Below are positions 51,658 through 59,397 of a DNA stretch of 64,000 bases, piece after piece. The notes beneath the pieces were generated by a model. The model ran no database searches. It had not been told where the DNA came from and saw only the letters and a list, made by a program, of their open reading frames with translations. This stretch comes from an uncultured Clostridia bacterium. GTDB taxonomy: Bacteria; Bacillota; Clostridia; Christensenellales; Aristaeellaceae. The stretch covers positions 124,001 through 188,000 of the forward strand of contig CAKULG010000001.1 of NCBI GenBank assembly GCA_934667105.1. Direction: 5' to 3'. Numbering within the stretch: the first letter of the stretch is position 1; each line of letters opens with the position of its first letter. The position numbers and the translations under genes were made by a program.

Positions 51658-52463
51658 GGCTGTTTCAAAAATCCTGTGTTCGGGGGAAAGCTCTCCGTTT
51701 GGAAAGATTCCCCGGTTACATTATAACCGCCTTCGCCCGTTTCCGCAACCATTATTTTCTTGCCGAAGCGGGAAAGGCGATAGGCGTAGCCCCGGCCCCA
51801 GCGCCGGGCAATGAGCCGGGCGGCGGGGCGCATGCAGGGGGCGCGGCGGTCGGTGTTGTGCGCGTCGGTGGCCAGCAGATCCACAGCCCCCGCCGCCAGC
51901 AGCCGCCGGATGAACCGCCGCTGACGCAGGCCCCGGGGGCGCAGCGCGGCGGCGCAGTTCACTTGAAAATACAGGCCGTAATCCTCCCGCAGGGCCAGCG
52001 CCCGGCGCGGGGAGGCCGTCAGGCGCTTATACCGCTCCACATGGGCCAGCACGGGCCGGTAGCCCGCCTGATACAGCCCCTCGGCCGCCGCCTGTATACG
52101 CCGGATGGAGACGCGGGAAGAAAACTCGATCAGCACCAGCCGGGAGCCGCCCAGTGGAAGCAGCTTTCCCGCCAGCAGCAGATCGGGCACGCTGTTGCAG
52201 TAAAGAATTTCACAGCCGCTCACCAGCCGCAGGGGCAGGCCCTTTTCCTGGCAATAGGCGTTGGCCTCCGCCAGGCGCTGATAATATAGCGATAGGGGAA
52301 AGGGCCGCGCGGCGGGGTCGGCATGGGCGGTGGCGGCGATCAGGCCGATCCCGTCCTCCGCCGCCGCCCGCAGCAGGGAGTGCATTTCCTGGGGGGATTG
52401 CGGGCCGTCGTCCAGCCCCCAGAGGACGTGCTGATGCAGATCGGCAAAGCCTGGAGCGATCAT
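51654..52463 (-). CDS. CpsB/CapC-family tyrosine-protein phosphatase (PHP fold)
   Basis: 269 aa. The N-terminus FADLHQHVLWGLDDGPQS is the metal-binding PHP motif (DxHxH...DDG). Further ligands are in ATAHADP and LAHVERYKRL and in LLATDAHN near the end. The enzyme dephosphorylates the C-terminal Tyr cluster of the BY-kinase next door. Start and stop each overlap neighbours by 4 bp, showing tight coupling. It is the last standard capsule-regulation gene before the peptide-modification genes. Confidence 0.92.
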   Translation of the reverse strand: MIAPGFADLHQHVLWGLDDGPQSPQEMHSLLRAAAEDGIGLIAATAHADPAARPFPLSLYYQRLAEANAYCQEKGLPLRLVSGCEILYCNSVPDLLLAGKLLPLGGSRLVLIEFSSRVSIRRIQAAAEGLYQAGYRPVLAHVERYKRLTASPRRALALREDYGLYFQVNCAAALRPRGLRQRRFIRRLLAAGAVDLLATDAHNTDRRAPCMRPAARLIARRWGRGYAYRLSRFGKKIMVAETGEGGYNVTGESFQTESFPPNTGFLKQP

Positions 52464-53197
52464 CGGGAGCGTCCGGCTTCTTTTTTATCCTTCTTCTCGC
52501 TTCTATAATAAGAAGAATAACGCTCGGAGCGGTAATAGTATTTCCGGTTGCGGAAGGATTTCAGGTTCACCCCGTTCATCACCGCGCCCAGCACCCGGCA
52601 GCCCGTCTTGGCGATATTTTCCTTCACCTCGGCGATATCCTGCCTGCGGCCCACATTGCAGGCCACCACGATAATGGCACCGTCGCAATATTTGGCCACC
52701 TCGATAGCGTCCACGATCAGCCCGGCGGGGGGCGAATCCACCAGGATCACATCGAAGCTCTGGCGCAGGGCGGCCATCATTTCCCCATAGCGGGGGGAGG
52801 CCAGCAGCTGCATGGAACTGAGCACCTCGCGCCCGGCGGGCAGCAGGAAGGCGTTTGGCAAATCGGTGGAATACACCGCGTCCTCCAGGGCGCACATGCC
52901 CGCCAGATATTGGGCCAGGCCGAAGGCCTCGGCATACTGAAAATCGAAGCGATAGCGCCGCGCCAGGGAGGAGCAGCGCAGATCCGCATCCACCAGCAGC
53001 ACGCGCTTGCCAAAGCTGGAAAGCGTGCGCAGCATATTCATGGCGACGCTGGATTTGCCCTCCTGCTCATAGCGGCTGGTGATGAGGACGGAATGAATTT
53101 CATCGCCGCAGTAGAACAGATTGGTGCACAGGGTGTTCATCGCCTCGTTGCAGGCGTAATCCAGCTTGGGAAAGCGGGAAATGTTGATTTGATTCAT
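52460..53197 (-). CDS. BY-kinase, cytoplasmic subunit (CpsD/CapB-like)
   Basis: 245 aa. P-loop TSRYEQEGKSSVAMN, Walker A' VLLVDADLR and Walker B VILVDSPPAG, then a C-terminal Tyr cluster (NRKYYYRSERYSSYYRSE) that is the autophosphorylation site. It lacks membrane helices and needs the Wzz-type partner encoded just upstream (4-bp overlap) for activation. It controls polysaccharide chain length and export. Confidence 0.94.
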   Translation of the reverse strand: MNQINISRFPKLDYACNEAMNTLCTNLFYCGDEIHSVLITSRYEQEGKSSVAMNMLRTLSSFGKRVLLVDADLRCSSLARRYRFDFQYAEAFGLAQYLAGMCALEDAVYSTDLPNAFLLPAGREVLSSMQLLASPRYGEMMAALRQSFDVILVDSPPAGLIVDAIEVAKYCDGAIIVVACNVGRRQDIAEVKENIAKTGCRVLGAVMNGVNLKSFRNRKYYYRSERYSSYYRSEKKDKKEAGRSR

Positions 53198-54033
53198 GCC
53201 CTGCGCGCCTTTCTTTTATGTTTTTTATCCCCGGACAGTTCGGGGCAGGCCGGAAGCACGGCCAGGGTGGGGATATCGGCGCTCTGGGCGATATCCTCGG
53301 GGGATTTGGGACGGTTATCCAGCAGGAAAATCAGCACCAGCAGGCCTGCGGCCAGCACCGTGCCCAGCAAAATGCCCCGGATGACATACCCCGTGATGCC
53401 GCCGCCCGTGGCCACGCCGGGCACCAGCGCGATGGAGAAGGTGCTGGGCTCGTCGGTGTTCATGGTTTCGGTGATGAAGCGCTTGGCGGCGGATGCGTAG
53501 GCGTTGGCGATATCCGCAGCCAGCTTCGCGTCCGTATTGCGGACGGTGATATAGAGGATGCGGGTGTCCTCCGGGTTGGTCACGGTGAGCATGCTTTGCA
53601 GATAGGAATAATTATAGTTCGTGCCCAGCTCGTCGTTGACCAGCTGATGCACTTCCCAGGTTTTGAAAACCTCCTGGTAATCCATGGTCAGCACGGTGCC
53701 AATTTGTAAATCGGCGATGATGCTGGCCCCCGTGCTGCCCACGATATAGAGCTTGGAGGTGGCGGTGTAGACGGGCACCACGCGGTTCGTTGCATAGGCC
53801 CCCAGCAGCAGCGCCCCGGCGATCATGCCCAGCAGGATGATGTGAACCTTGGAGAGCAGATAATAAAACAACTCCACCAGATCCAGCGTCCTGGCGGGCT
53901 GGGCCGGGCCCGAACGGGCTTTTTGCTTATCCAGCGCGTCCAGGCGGCGCAGAATCTCCGCGAACATCTGCGCTTCAGAAGGGCGGGGCTCCGTTTCCGG
54001 GGAGAAGTCGGGCTGATGTTGATCTTTCCTCAT
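53194..54033 (-). CDS. Wzz-type chain-length determinant / BY-kinase adaptor (CpsC/CapA-like)
   Basis: 279 aa. Two membrane helices (HIILLGMIAGALLLGAY near 65 and ILLGTVLAAGLLVLIFLLD near 235) enclose an extracellular domain (YTATSKLYIVGSTGASIIA, TRILYITVRNTDAKLAADIAN). The cytoplasmic C-terminus activates the separately encoded BY-kinase. The N-terminal ~50 residues are unusually long and charged for this family. Confidence 0.93.
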   Translation of the reverse strand: MRKDQHQPDFSPETEPRPSEAQMFAEILRRLDALDKQKARSGPAQPARTLDLVELFYYLLSKVHIILLGMIAGALLLGAYATNRVVPVYTATSKLYIVGSTGASIIADLQIGTVLTMDYQEVFKTWEVHQLVNDELGTNYNYSYLQSMLTVTNPEDTRILYITVRNTDAKLAADIANAYASAAKRFITETMNTDEPSTFSIALVPGVATGGGITGYVIRGILLGTVLAAGLLVLIFLLDNRPKSPEDIAQSADIPTLAVLPACPELSGDKKHKRKARRA

Positions 54034-54079
54034 GCAAGCAAGCGGCCTTTCGTGAAAATTCGGTAAAGAAGCAAGGAGA

Positions 54080-55249
54080 TTATTCCGCCAAAGGCTGACT
54101 TAGCACCAGCAGCAGGCCCGTCTGTTCGCCCATGCCGCTGAGCGACAGCTGATCGAACACGATTTCCACCTCGCCCGCCGCGCTCACCCGGGCCCGCTGC
54201 ACCGTCCAGGTCATGGCGGTTTCGCCCTCCGCCGCGCCTTCCTTGGGCAGGCCCAGCGCCGTCACTACGGCCTGGCCGGGGGCATAGGGGGTGGCGAAGG
54301 TGAAGGCGGCGACGGCGTCGCCGTAGGTATCCACATAGTCGATGGTAATCAGCGGCAGATAATCGTAAACCACCAGCCGCTCCTTTTCCAGCGCGTCCCC
54401 CAGCAGCGGCTGAACGCTGATCTGATTCTCCTGGGGCAGCCAGGCGGCGGCGGGCTTTTTCTGTTCCTTCACGTGCGCGCGCAGCTGCTTCATTTCCTCC
54501 TGAATCTGCGGGGTTTCATCCACCACCAGCAGCTGGAAAGCGTGGGGGAGGGGATCGCCGTTTTCATCCGTCACCTTGACGATGCGGGTTACGTCGTAGG
54601 CGGTTTTACTGGGCAGCTCCACATGGATGGTTTCCTTGCGGTAAGTGACCACGCCGCCCCGCCGTCCCGGCCGGATGGTGAGCAGGCTGAAAATTACGTC
54701 CTCGTTTTGCAGCGCCTGCATCAAATCCTGGGGTGCGGTGAATTCCACCAGGCCCAGCGCCGTCACCTCGGCGGGCACCGCCGTCCAGACCAGGGCTTCG
54801 GGATCGGAGGTATCCCCCAGCACCGCCGCCACCAGCTGGCCGGGCTGATAATCCACGTCCAGCAGCATTTTGACCAGCAACTCCGTCTGCGGCTCCGCCG
54901 CCGGGGCGTGGAGGCGCATCAGTTCCGTCATATGCAGCGCGTCCGGGTCTGCCCGGCCCGCCAGTAGCGCCTCGATCTGGCGCTGCGTTTCCTCGGGGAA
55001 GAAGCGCACGGGGCGGTTCTTTTCTTCATAGACGAATTTGTAGGCGGCGGTTACGGTATCCACCGTCAATTGATCGGGAACCAGCGTTTGCAGGGCGTAG
55101 GGCGTTTGCTCCGCGTCCTGCCAGGCGGCTTCCAGAGAAAGCACCTCGTCCTGGGTGGGCGCGCCGGGCACGTCGGTGTATTCCTCGGCCAGGGCGGCCC
55201 CGCAAAGCAGCAGACACAGCGCTAGAAGAAGGGCAAAGCGTTTCATCAT
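54080..55249 (-). CDS. Secreted protein of unknown function
   Basis: 389 aa with a clear signal peptide (MMKRFALLLALCLLLCGAALAEE; the Cys is not followed by a typical lipobox). No family recognised. It looks like two or three small alpha/beta units, with beta-rich segments such as IFSLLTIRPGRRGGVVTY and YVDTYGDAVAAFTFATPYAPG. It lies between the LCP ligase and the Wzz gene, so an extracytoplasmic role in polysaccharide assembly or attachment is likely. Confidence 0.75.
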   Translation of the reverse strand: MMKRFALLLALCLLLCGAALAEEYTDVPGAPTQDEVLSLEAAWQDAEQTPYALQTLVPDQLTVDTVTAAYKFVYEEKNRPVRFFPEETQRQIEALLAGRADPDALHMTELMRLHAPAAEPQTELLVKMLLDVDYQPGQLVAAVLGDTSDPEALVWTAVPAEVTALGLVEFTAPQDLMQALQNEDVIFSLLTIRPGRRGGVVTYRKETIHVELPSKTAYDVTRIVKVTDENGDPLPHAFQLLVVDETPQIQEEMKQLRAHVKEQKKPAAAWLPQENQISVQPLLGDALEKERLVVYDYLPLITIDYVDTYGDAVAAFTFATPYAPGQAVVTALGLPKEGAAEGETAMTWTVQRARVSAAGEVEIVFDQLSLSGMGEQTGLLLVLSQPLAE

Positions 55250-55288
55250 GGGAAATCCCCTTTCGGTTATCCTCGGTTTGGACGGCGA

Positions 55289-56314
55289 CTACTCAAAAAA
55301 CAGACTCGCCAGCAGACTGTCCAGCGCGTCCTGATCCGCGTGGAATTCCATAAAGCCGTCCGCGCCTACGGCGTGGCTTCCCGCCAGGGCGGCGGTATCC
55401 AGGCGCGTATACGCTCGGCTGGCATAGGCCAGATTAATCAGCCAGCCCCGCTGGGCGTCGGTGGTCATATGGCCGGACAGCGCGTCCAGCAGCGCCCCGG
55501 CGAAGTTCATATCCTCGTTCAGGCGCTGGGAAAGCAGCGCCTCCGCCTGCTGCATAAAAACGCGCTGGCGGCGCATCCGGGCGGCGTTGGTGCCCTCGCC
55601 CACGCCCATGCGCCCGCGGACGAAGTATTCCGCCTGCTTGCCCTGCAAGGTCAGGGTGGTTCCCGGGGTCATGGCGGGATCCAGGGCGGAGAAATCCTCC
55701 TCCAGCGTGACGGTCACGCCCCCCAGCGCGTCGTTGAGCAGGGCGATGCTGTCCATATCCAGGGCCACGGCCGCGTCAATGGGCACGCCTCCCAGCAGCT
55801 TGCTCGCCGCCCAGACGGCGTTTTCCCGGTTCTCCGCCGCCGAATCGCCATAGGCGTAGGAAAGGCAGAGCTGCGCCGTCCGCACGCCGGCGTAATCCCC
55901 GAAGGGGCCGTAAATGCGGATGGGGGTCATGGTATCTCGATCCAATTGCAGGGAAGCGACGGTTTTTTTCTCCCGGTCGAAGCTCAGCAGCAGCAGGAAA
56001 TCCGCCTGCCCGTCATAGCGGGCGGAGGCGCGCTGCGCCTGCTCCGTCCAATCCACGCCGATGAGCAGCACGTTGGTCAGCGCCCGCTCCCGATAGCGCA
56101 GGGCGCGCCCGGCGTATTGCAGCGTCAGCTCTCCCGAGGAAAAGCGCCCCGCCAGGGAGCCCATGGGTTCCGCGGCCTCCACGGCCTCCAGGCGGCCGCC
56201 CACCAGCCGAACCCCCGCCAGCACGCCCGCATAAACCAGCGCGGCGCATAAAACAAGAACCGCCAGCTTACCGCGGGACGGCCTTTTCCGATATGTTTGA
56301 TGACGATACCCCAT
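55289..56314 (-). CDS. LCP-family (LytR-CpsA-Psr) glycan ligase
   Basis: 341 aa. One N-terminal membrane anchor (LAVLVLCAALVYAGVLAG), then the LCP domain: NVLLIGVDWTEQ, ASLQLDRDTMTPIRIYGPFGD and FVRGRMGVGEGTNAARMRRQR, with the conserved Arg/Asp residues that bind polyprenyl pyrophosphate. It attaches the finished polysaccharide to the cell wall. GGAG lies 7 nt before the ATG. Its start overlaps the end of the NusG-like gene by 47 bp. Confidence 0.92.
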   Translation of the reverse strand: MGYRHQTYRKRPSRGKLAVLVLCAALVYAGVLAGVRLVGGRLEAVEAAEPMGSLAGRFSSGELTLQYAGRALRYRERALTNVLLIGVDWTEQAQRASARYDGQADFLLLLSFDREKKTVASLQLDRDTMTPIRIYGPFGDYAGVRTAQLCLSYAYGDSAAENRENAVWAASKLLGGVPIDAAVALDMDSIALLNDALGGVTVTLEEDFSALDPAMTPGTTLTLQGKQAEYFVRGRMGVGEGTNAARMRRQRVFMQQAEALLSQRLNEDMNFAGALLDALSGHMTTDAQRGWLINLAYASRAYTRLDTAALAGSHAVGADGFMEFHADQDALDSLLASLFFE

Positions 56315-56858
56315 CCGATCGCTCCGTTTCCAGGGCAGGTGAGTTGGGAGAAAGCGTTTCTAATAGATCAAAGCCCAGCCAGACGGAAACCGGCTTGCCG
56401 TTGAAGGAAAGCACCACCTGGCCGCTGCGTCCCCGCCGGTCGATTTTCGTTATGCTGCCCTCCATATCCTTGAGAGGGCCGCTGACGATGCGGATGCGCT
56501 CCCCTTCCCGATAGGCCTTGGAGAAGGAAAGCAGGCCGTCGTAGGAAAACAGCCAGCGGGCGAACTGCTCGTCCGCGCCGGTGAGCTGCCAGACGTGGCG
56601 ATCCGTCTGAAGAATCCGGATGACGTTTTCCTGGGGAAATCCAGGATAGGGAACAAAGCCCCGGGGCGCACGAAAAAAAACGTAGCTGGGGAGCAATATG
56701 GCCTGAACCTTGCTCTTTTTCCCATTTACAGATTTATGCTTTTCCCACCGCGCCGTCAGGGCGCAAACGCCCGGGCAGGCGGCTTCGATTTGCTCCGCCA
56801 CCAGCGCTTCCTTGCCCGTGATGCAGAAAACGCAGCCATATACACTGTTTTCGGACAT
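56268..56858 (-). CDS. NusG-like antiterminator (LoaP/UpxY type)
   Basis: About 196 aa from ATG 56858 (GGAGGGC 7 nt upstream; a GTG ten codons earlier has no site). N-terminal NGN-type domain (YGCVFCITGKEALVAEQIE, ILLPSYVFFRAP) and C-terminal KOW domain (EGERIRIVSGPLKDMEGSI then VVLSFNGKPVSVWLGFDLLE). Specialised NusG paralogs of this type are the first gene of long polysaccharide or antibiotic operons and promote read-through by RNA polymerase, often recognising a leader hairpin. Here it heads a ~12-kb operon behind a structured leader. Confidence 0.88.
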   Translation of the reverse strand: MSENSVYGCVFCITGKEALVAEQIEAACPGVCALTARWEKHKSVNGKKSKVQAILLPSYVFFRAPRGFVPYPGFPQENVIRILQTDRHVWQLTGADEQFARWLFSYDGLLSFSKAYREGERIRIVSGPLKDMEGSITKIDRRGRSGQVVLSFNGKPVSVWLGFDLLETLSPNSPALETERSDGVSSSNISEKAVPR

Positions 56859-57131
56859 AGCTTCGCCCTCCGGCACGCAATCCGGCATTTATCGCGATGC
56901 GGTCGATTTCGCCCGGGCCCGGGAAGGCGGGCGAACCCGATCACGCAAAAGTATCTCTCGCCCGCTTTCACCCCGCTGAACCCTCAGCGTCGGCTTCCAA
57001 GGGCAAGTTGTTCCGGCGCTTTTCTTCCCCTGCAAAAGGGACGATACACGCCGGGGCCGCCGCAACGCCAACGTGCGCGGGGGCCATGCAGCGATGCGCA
57101 AAATGCGGGTGCGTCTCACGCATCCTAACAA
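56859..57131 (-). promoter_or_regulatory. Structured 5' leader of the polysaccharide/peptide operon
   Basis: About 270 nt between the start point expected from the 57138-57166 promoter and the NusG-like gene. Stem-loops visible in the RNA: CCGGCG/CGCCGG enclosing a second small stem (57013-57054), and TTCGCCCG/CGGGCGAA (56908-56935). No hairpin is followed by a U-tract. Such GC-rich hairpins are the kind of signal known for LoaP-type antiterminators. It has no convincing reading frame. Confidence 0.6.
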
Positions 57132-57137
57132 TGTAAC

Positions 57138-57166
57138 ATTATACACGGAAAAGAGGGCCTCGTCAA
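57138..57166 (-). promoter_or_regulatory. Strong sigma-A promoter of the polysaccharide/peptide operon
   Basis: Minus strand: TTGACG (complement of 57161-57166), 17-bp spacer, TATAAT (complement of 57138-57143). Nearly consensus and the best promoter in the window. No other convincing minus-strand promoter is seen between it and 45 kb. Confidence 0.85.
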
Positions 57167-57214
57167 CTGTTTCACTACTTATTTATAATTCTTGTGGGGG
57201 AAATTTCCATTTCC

Positions 57215-57270
57215 ATTTTTCCCCGCTGCAACGCGGATTTTTCCCCGCTGCAACGCGGATTTTTCCCCGC
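57215..57270. repeat. Tandem repeat, 22-bp unit x 2.5
   Basis: Units at 57215-57236 and 57237-57258 are identical (ATTTTTCCCCGC then TGCAACGCGG), followed by a partial third unit (57259-57270). Each full unit contains a small hairpin CCGC-TGCAAC-GCGG next to a T-run. Read on the plus strand, the T-run of each unit follows the previous hairpin, so the array could act as a weak terminator. Confidence 0.8.
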
Positions 57271-57274
57271 TTTT

Positions 57275-57395
57275 GTTCACGGAGAAGCAAGCCGGTTTTT
57301 TTGCTTTTCCTCTGTTCCCATACAGCTTTCTTGGCGTGGACGCGGGGCGACAGCGCAAAGGACGGTTCCCCCGCATATTATTTATCTTATCGCCT
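57275..57395. repeat. Dispersed repeat, second copy
   Basis: Shares CCCATACAGC-TTCTTGG, a GCGGGG arm, AAAG-ACGGTTCCCCCGC and an AT-rich tail with the 9995-10145 region, and a looser GAGAAGCA...TTTGC block at its left end. Unlike that copy, its hairpin is imperfect. It lies between the tandem repeats and the folate-transporter promoter. Confidence 0.6.
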
Positions 57396-57402
57396 TTCCC
57401 AC

Positions 57403-57431
57403 TTGCGTTCTTTGCTTTTTTGGCGTATGAT
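57403..57431 (+). promoter_or_regulatory. Promoter of the folate-riboswitch gene
   Basis: TTGCGT (57403-57408), 17-bp spacer, TATGAT (57426-57431). The expected start point lies about 20 nt before the riboswitch. Confidence 0.65.
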
Positions 57432-57455
57432 GGTATCGTTCCTGCGATCCGATAT

Positions 57456-57560
57456 AGGCAGAGTAGGCCTTGGCGCGTCAAGTGTTCATGGACGGGGAGT
57501 TGTCATGAAACGAAGACGGGGAGGAAGCGTCGCGGTGCCAAGGCCGCATCCCACTGCTTT
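57456..57560 (+). promoter_or_regulatory. THF (tetrahydrofolate) riboswitch
   Basis: Conserved parts of the THF class occur in order: AGAGTAG, a long helix strand GCCTTGGC, GCGTCAAGTG, GGG-AGT-GT loop, CGAA, then CGCGGTG with the pairing strand GCCAAGGC, GCATCC and CTGC. GCAG (57458-57461) pairs with CTGC (57554-57557) to close P1. Next come a possible expression hairpin (CGGCCC/GGGCCG) and the ribosome-binding site of a folate-family ECF S component, the expected target. Confidence 0.85.
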
Positions 57561-57646
57561 GGATGTGAAACGCCTTTTTGCGGATCAGAATTTCCGGGCG
57601 GCCCCAGAGGGCCGGGTCCGGCTGATTTTGAGGGAGGTGTTTTTCT

Positions 57647-58378
57647 ATGTCTCAGGCGAAGAAAGCGCCCCGGGCGGACGGATATTGGGCACTGGCGCTG
57701 AAGAATGTGCGCGATCCCAAAATGCTGGCCTTCGCCAGCCTGATTATCGCCCTGCGGGTGGCGGTGAAGGCCTTTCGCATTCCGCTGGCGGCGGGGCTGT
57801 CGCTGAATTTCGATTGCTATATCAACGCGCTGGGCAGCGTTGTGTACGGCCCGCTGGCGGCGCTGCTGGTGGGCGCGGCGAGCGATACGCTGGGGTGCAT
57901 GCTGTTTCCCAGCGGGCCGTATTTTCCGCCCTTTGCGCTGGTGGAAATGAGCAGCGGGTTCATTTTCGGCTGCATGCTGTGGCGCAGGCGGCTGACGGTG
58001 AACCGGGTGCTGGCGGCCAAATTTCTGGTGAACCTGGTGTGCAATATTGTCCTCACCTCGCTTTTCATGAAATGGAATTATTATGTGATGTACGGCCTGG
58101 AAAAGGCGGAGGCGTACACGATCATCAACCTGGTGCGCATCGGAAAGAACCTGGTGCTCTTCCCGCTGGAGGCCATGCTGATTACGCTGGTTTTGCAGGC
58201 GGCGGCGCCCATTCTGGCCCGAATGCATTTGCCCCAGGTGGACGCGGGGCTGCTGAAGCTGGAAAAAAAGCACTATATCCTGCTGGCCGCGCTGCTGGCC
58301 GCGTCGGCGGCGTTGGTGCTGCTGTATATCAACGGCGGCGCGGAATTTATTAAAAACCACAATATCAAGGGCCTGTAA
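57647..58378 (+). CDS. folT: Folate-family ECF transporter S component
   Basis: 243 aa, about six membrane helices. The stretch YGPLAALLVGAASDTLGC then FPSGPYFPPFALVEMSSG is the FolT-type signature (substrate-binding S component). AGGGAGGTG precedes the ATG. The THF riboswitch just upstream supports folate as the ligand. The energising EcfAA'T module is not in this window. The long cytoplasmic C-terminal helix pair (KLEKKHYILLAALLAASA) is somewhat extended for the family. Confidence 0.88.
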   Translation: MSQAKKAPRADGYWALALKNVRDPKMLAFASLIIALRVAVKAFRIPLAAGLSLNFDCYINALGSVVYGPLAALLVGAASDTLGCMLFPSGPYFPPFALVEMSSGFIFGCMLWRRRLTVNRVLAAKFLVNLVCNIVLTSLFMKWNYYVMYGLEKAEAYTIINLVRIGKNLVLFPLEAMLITLVLQAAAPILARMHLPQVDAGLLKLEKKHYILLAALLAASAALVLLYINGGAEFIKNHNIKGL

Positions 58379-58401
58379 GGGCCCGCGCCTTGGAGGAAGC
58401 C

Positions 58402-59094
58402 ATGGAAGCGTTTCAGCAAAGTATTCTGGACGAGCTGCGGCGGCTGTATCCCGATACCGCCCCCGAGTTGCATTTTTCCAACCCCTACGAAACGCTGGTG
58501 GCCACCATTCTGGCCGCTCAGTGTACTGATCAGCGGGTAAACCAGGTGACGCCCGCCCTGTTTCGGGATTATCCCACGGTGGAAAGCATGGCCCGGGCCA
58601 CGGCGGAGGAAATCTACCCCTATGTGAAAAGCTGCGGCTTTAAAACCAAGGCGGCGCATATCGTGGCGGCCTGCCAGATGATGATGGAGCGCTTCGGCGG
58701 CCGGGTGCCCAGCACGCTGGAGGAGTTGACGGCGCTGCCCGGGGTGGGCCGGAAAACCGCCAACGTGGTGCTGGCCTTCGCCTTCGGCGTGCCCGCCATG
58801 CCGGTGGACACCCATGTGTTCCGGGTGAGCAACCGCCTGGGCCTGGCGCAGGCGGACACCGTGGAGGAAACCGAGCGCCAGCTCACCGCCCTGATCCCCC
58901 GGGAGGATTGGCGGGAGGCGCATCACTGGCTGATTTTCCATGGCCGCCGGGTGTGCCATTCGCAAAAGCCTGATTGCGATCACTGCACCCTGCGCCCCTA
59001 TTGCCGGGGCGCTCAGGCGGCGCATATGCCCAACCCCAAGCGGGACGCTCAGGCCCGGGCCCGCAGCCGGGCGGAGGCACAGGCGAATTTGTGA
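58402..59094 (+). CDS. nth: Endonuclease III
   Basis: About 230 aa from ATG 58402 (TTGGAGGAAGCC upstream; an in-frame TTG at 58390 overlaps the site). Helix-hairpin-helix LTALPGVGRKTANVVL with the catalytic Lys in GRKTA, then VDTHVFRVSNRLGL with the catalytic Asp. C-terminal 4Fe-4S cluster CHSQKPDCDHCTLRPYC (C-x6-C-x2-C-x5-C). It removes oxidised pyrimidines. Lies 23 bp after the folate transporter gene and may be cotranscribed. Confidence 0.97.
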   Translation: MEAFQQSILDELRRLYPDTAPELHFSNPYETLVATILAAQCTDQRVNQVTPALFRDYPTVESMARATAEEIYPYVKSCGFKTKAAHIVAACQMMMERFGGRVPSTLEELTALPGVGRKTANVVLAFAFGVPAMPVDTHVFRVSNRLGLAQADTVEETERQLTALIPREDWREAHHWLIFHGRRVCHSQKPDCDHCTLRPYCRGAQAAHMPNPKRDAQARARSRAEAQANL

Positions 59095-59397
59095 GAAATT
59101 ATTGGGGAGCAAGATCGAAAAAAAGAGCGCAAATTGCTCTTTTTTTGTTTTTTCCAAGAAAAAAGACGAAAAAAGATAGAAAAATAGAAAAATCGGTACC
59201 AATCCATCTGAAGAACTGGACGCGATGATTGTGATAAGTGACGGAAACGGGATTTTCCGGGAAAAATGCATCGAAAATTGTGGCTTTTTTTCTAAATTGC
59301 TTTTATAATAGAAGCTGATACTGGGGAAGGGCCGCCCGAAAGCAAGCAGCGGCTTCTCTTACCTAAACGCGCGAAAAAACTGCGGAAGGATCTTTGT
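59095..59397. other. Intergenic region with terminator and weak promoter
   Basis: No gene is seen. It contains the terminator at 59118-59146, then an AT-rich stretch and TATAAT at 59304-59309 with a poor -35 (TGGCTT, 17 bp upstream). GCGGAAGGATC lies just before the RDD gene. Confidence 0.6.
59118..59150 (+). terminator. Rho-independent terminator after endonuclease III
   Basis: AAAAAAAGAGC (59118-59128) and GCTCTTTTTTT (59136-59146) pair perfectly with a 7-nt loop, and the right arm is itself the T-run. The A-run on the left means it could also work on the minus strand. Confidence 0.85.

Noticed and set aside
57215..57270. CRISPR array
   Set aside because: Repeats are 22 bp and directly abutting with no spacers, and no cas gene is present.
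57073..58353. 426-codon plus-strand frame over the leader, repeats, riboswitch and FolT gene
   Set aside because: It crosses tandem repeats, a promoter and the riboswitch, and is out of frame with the clear S-component protein.
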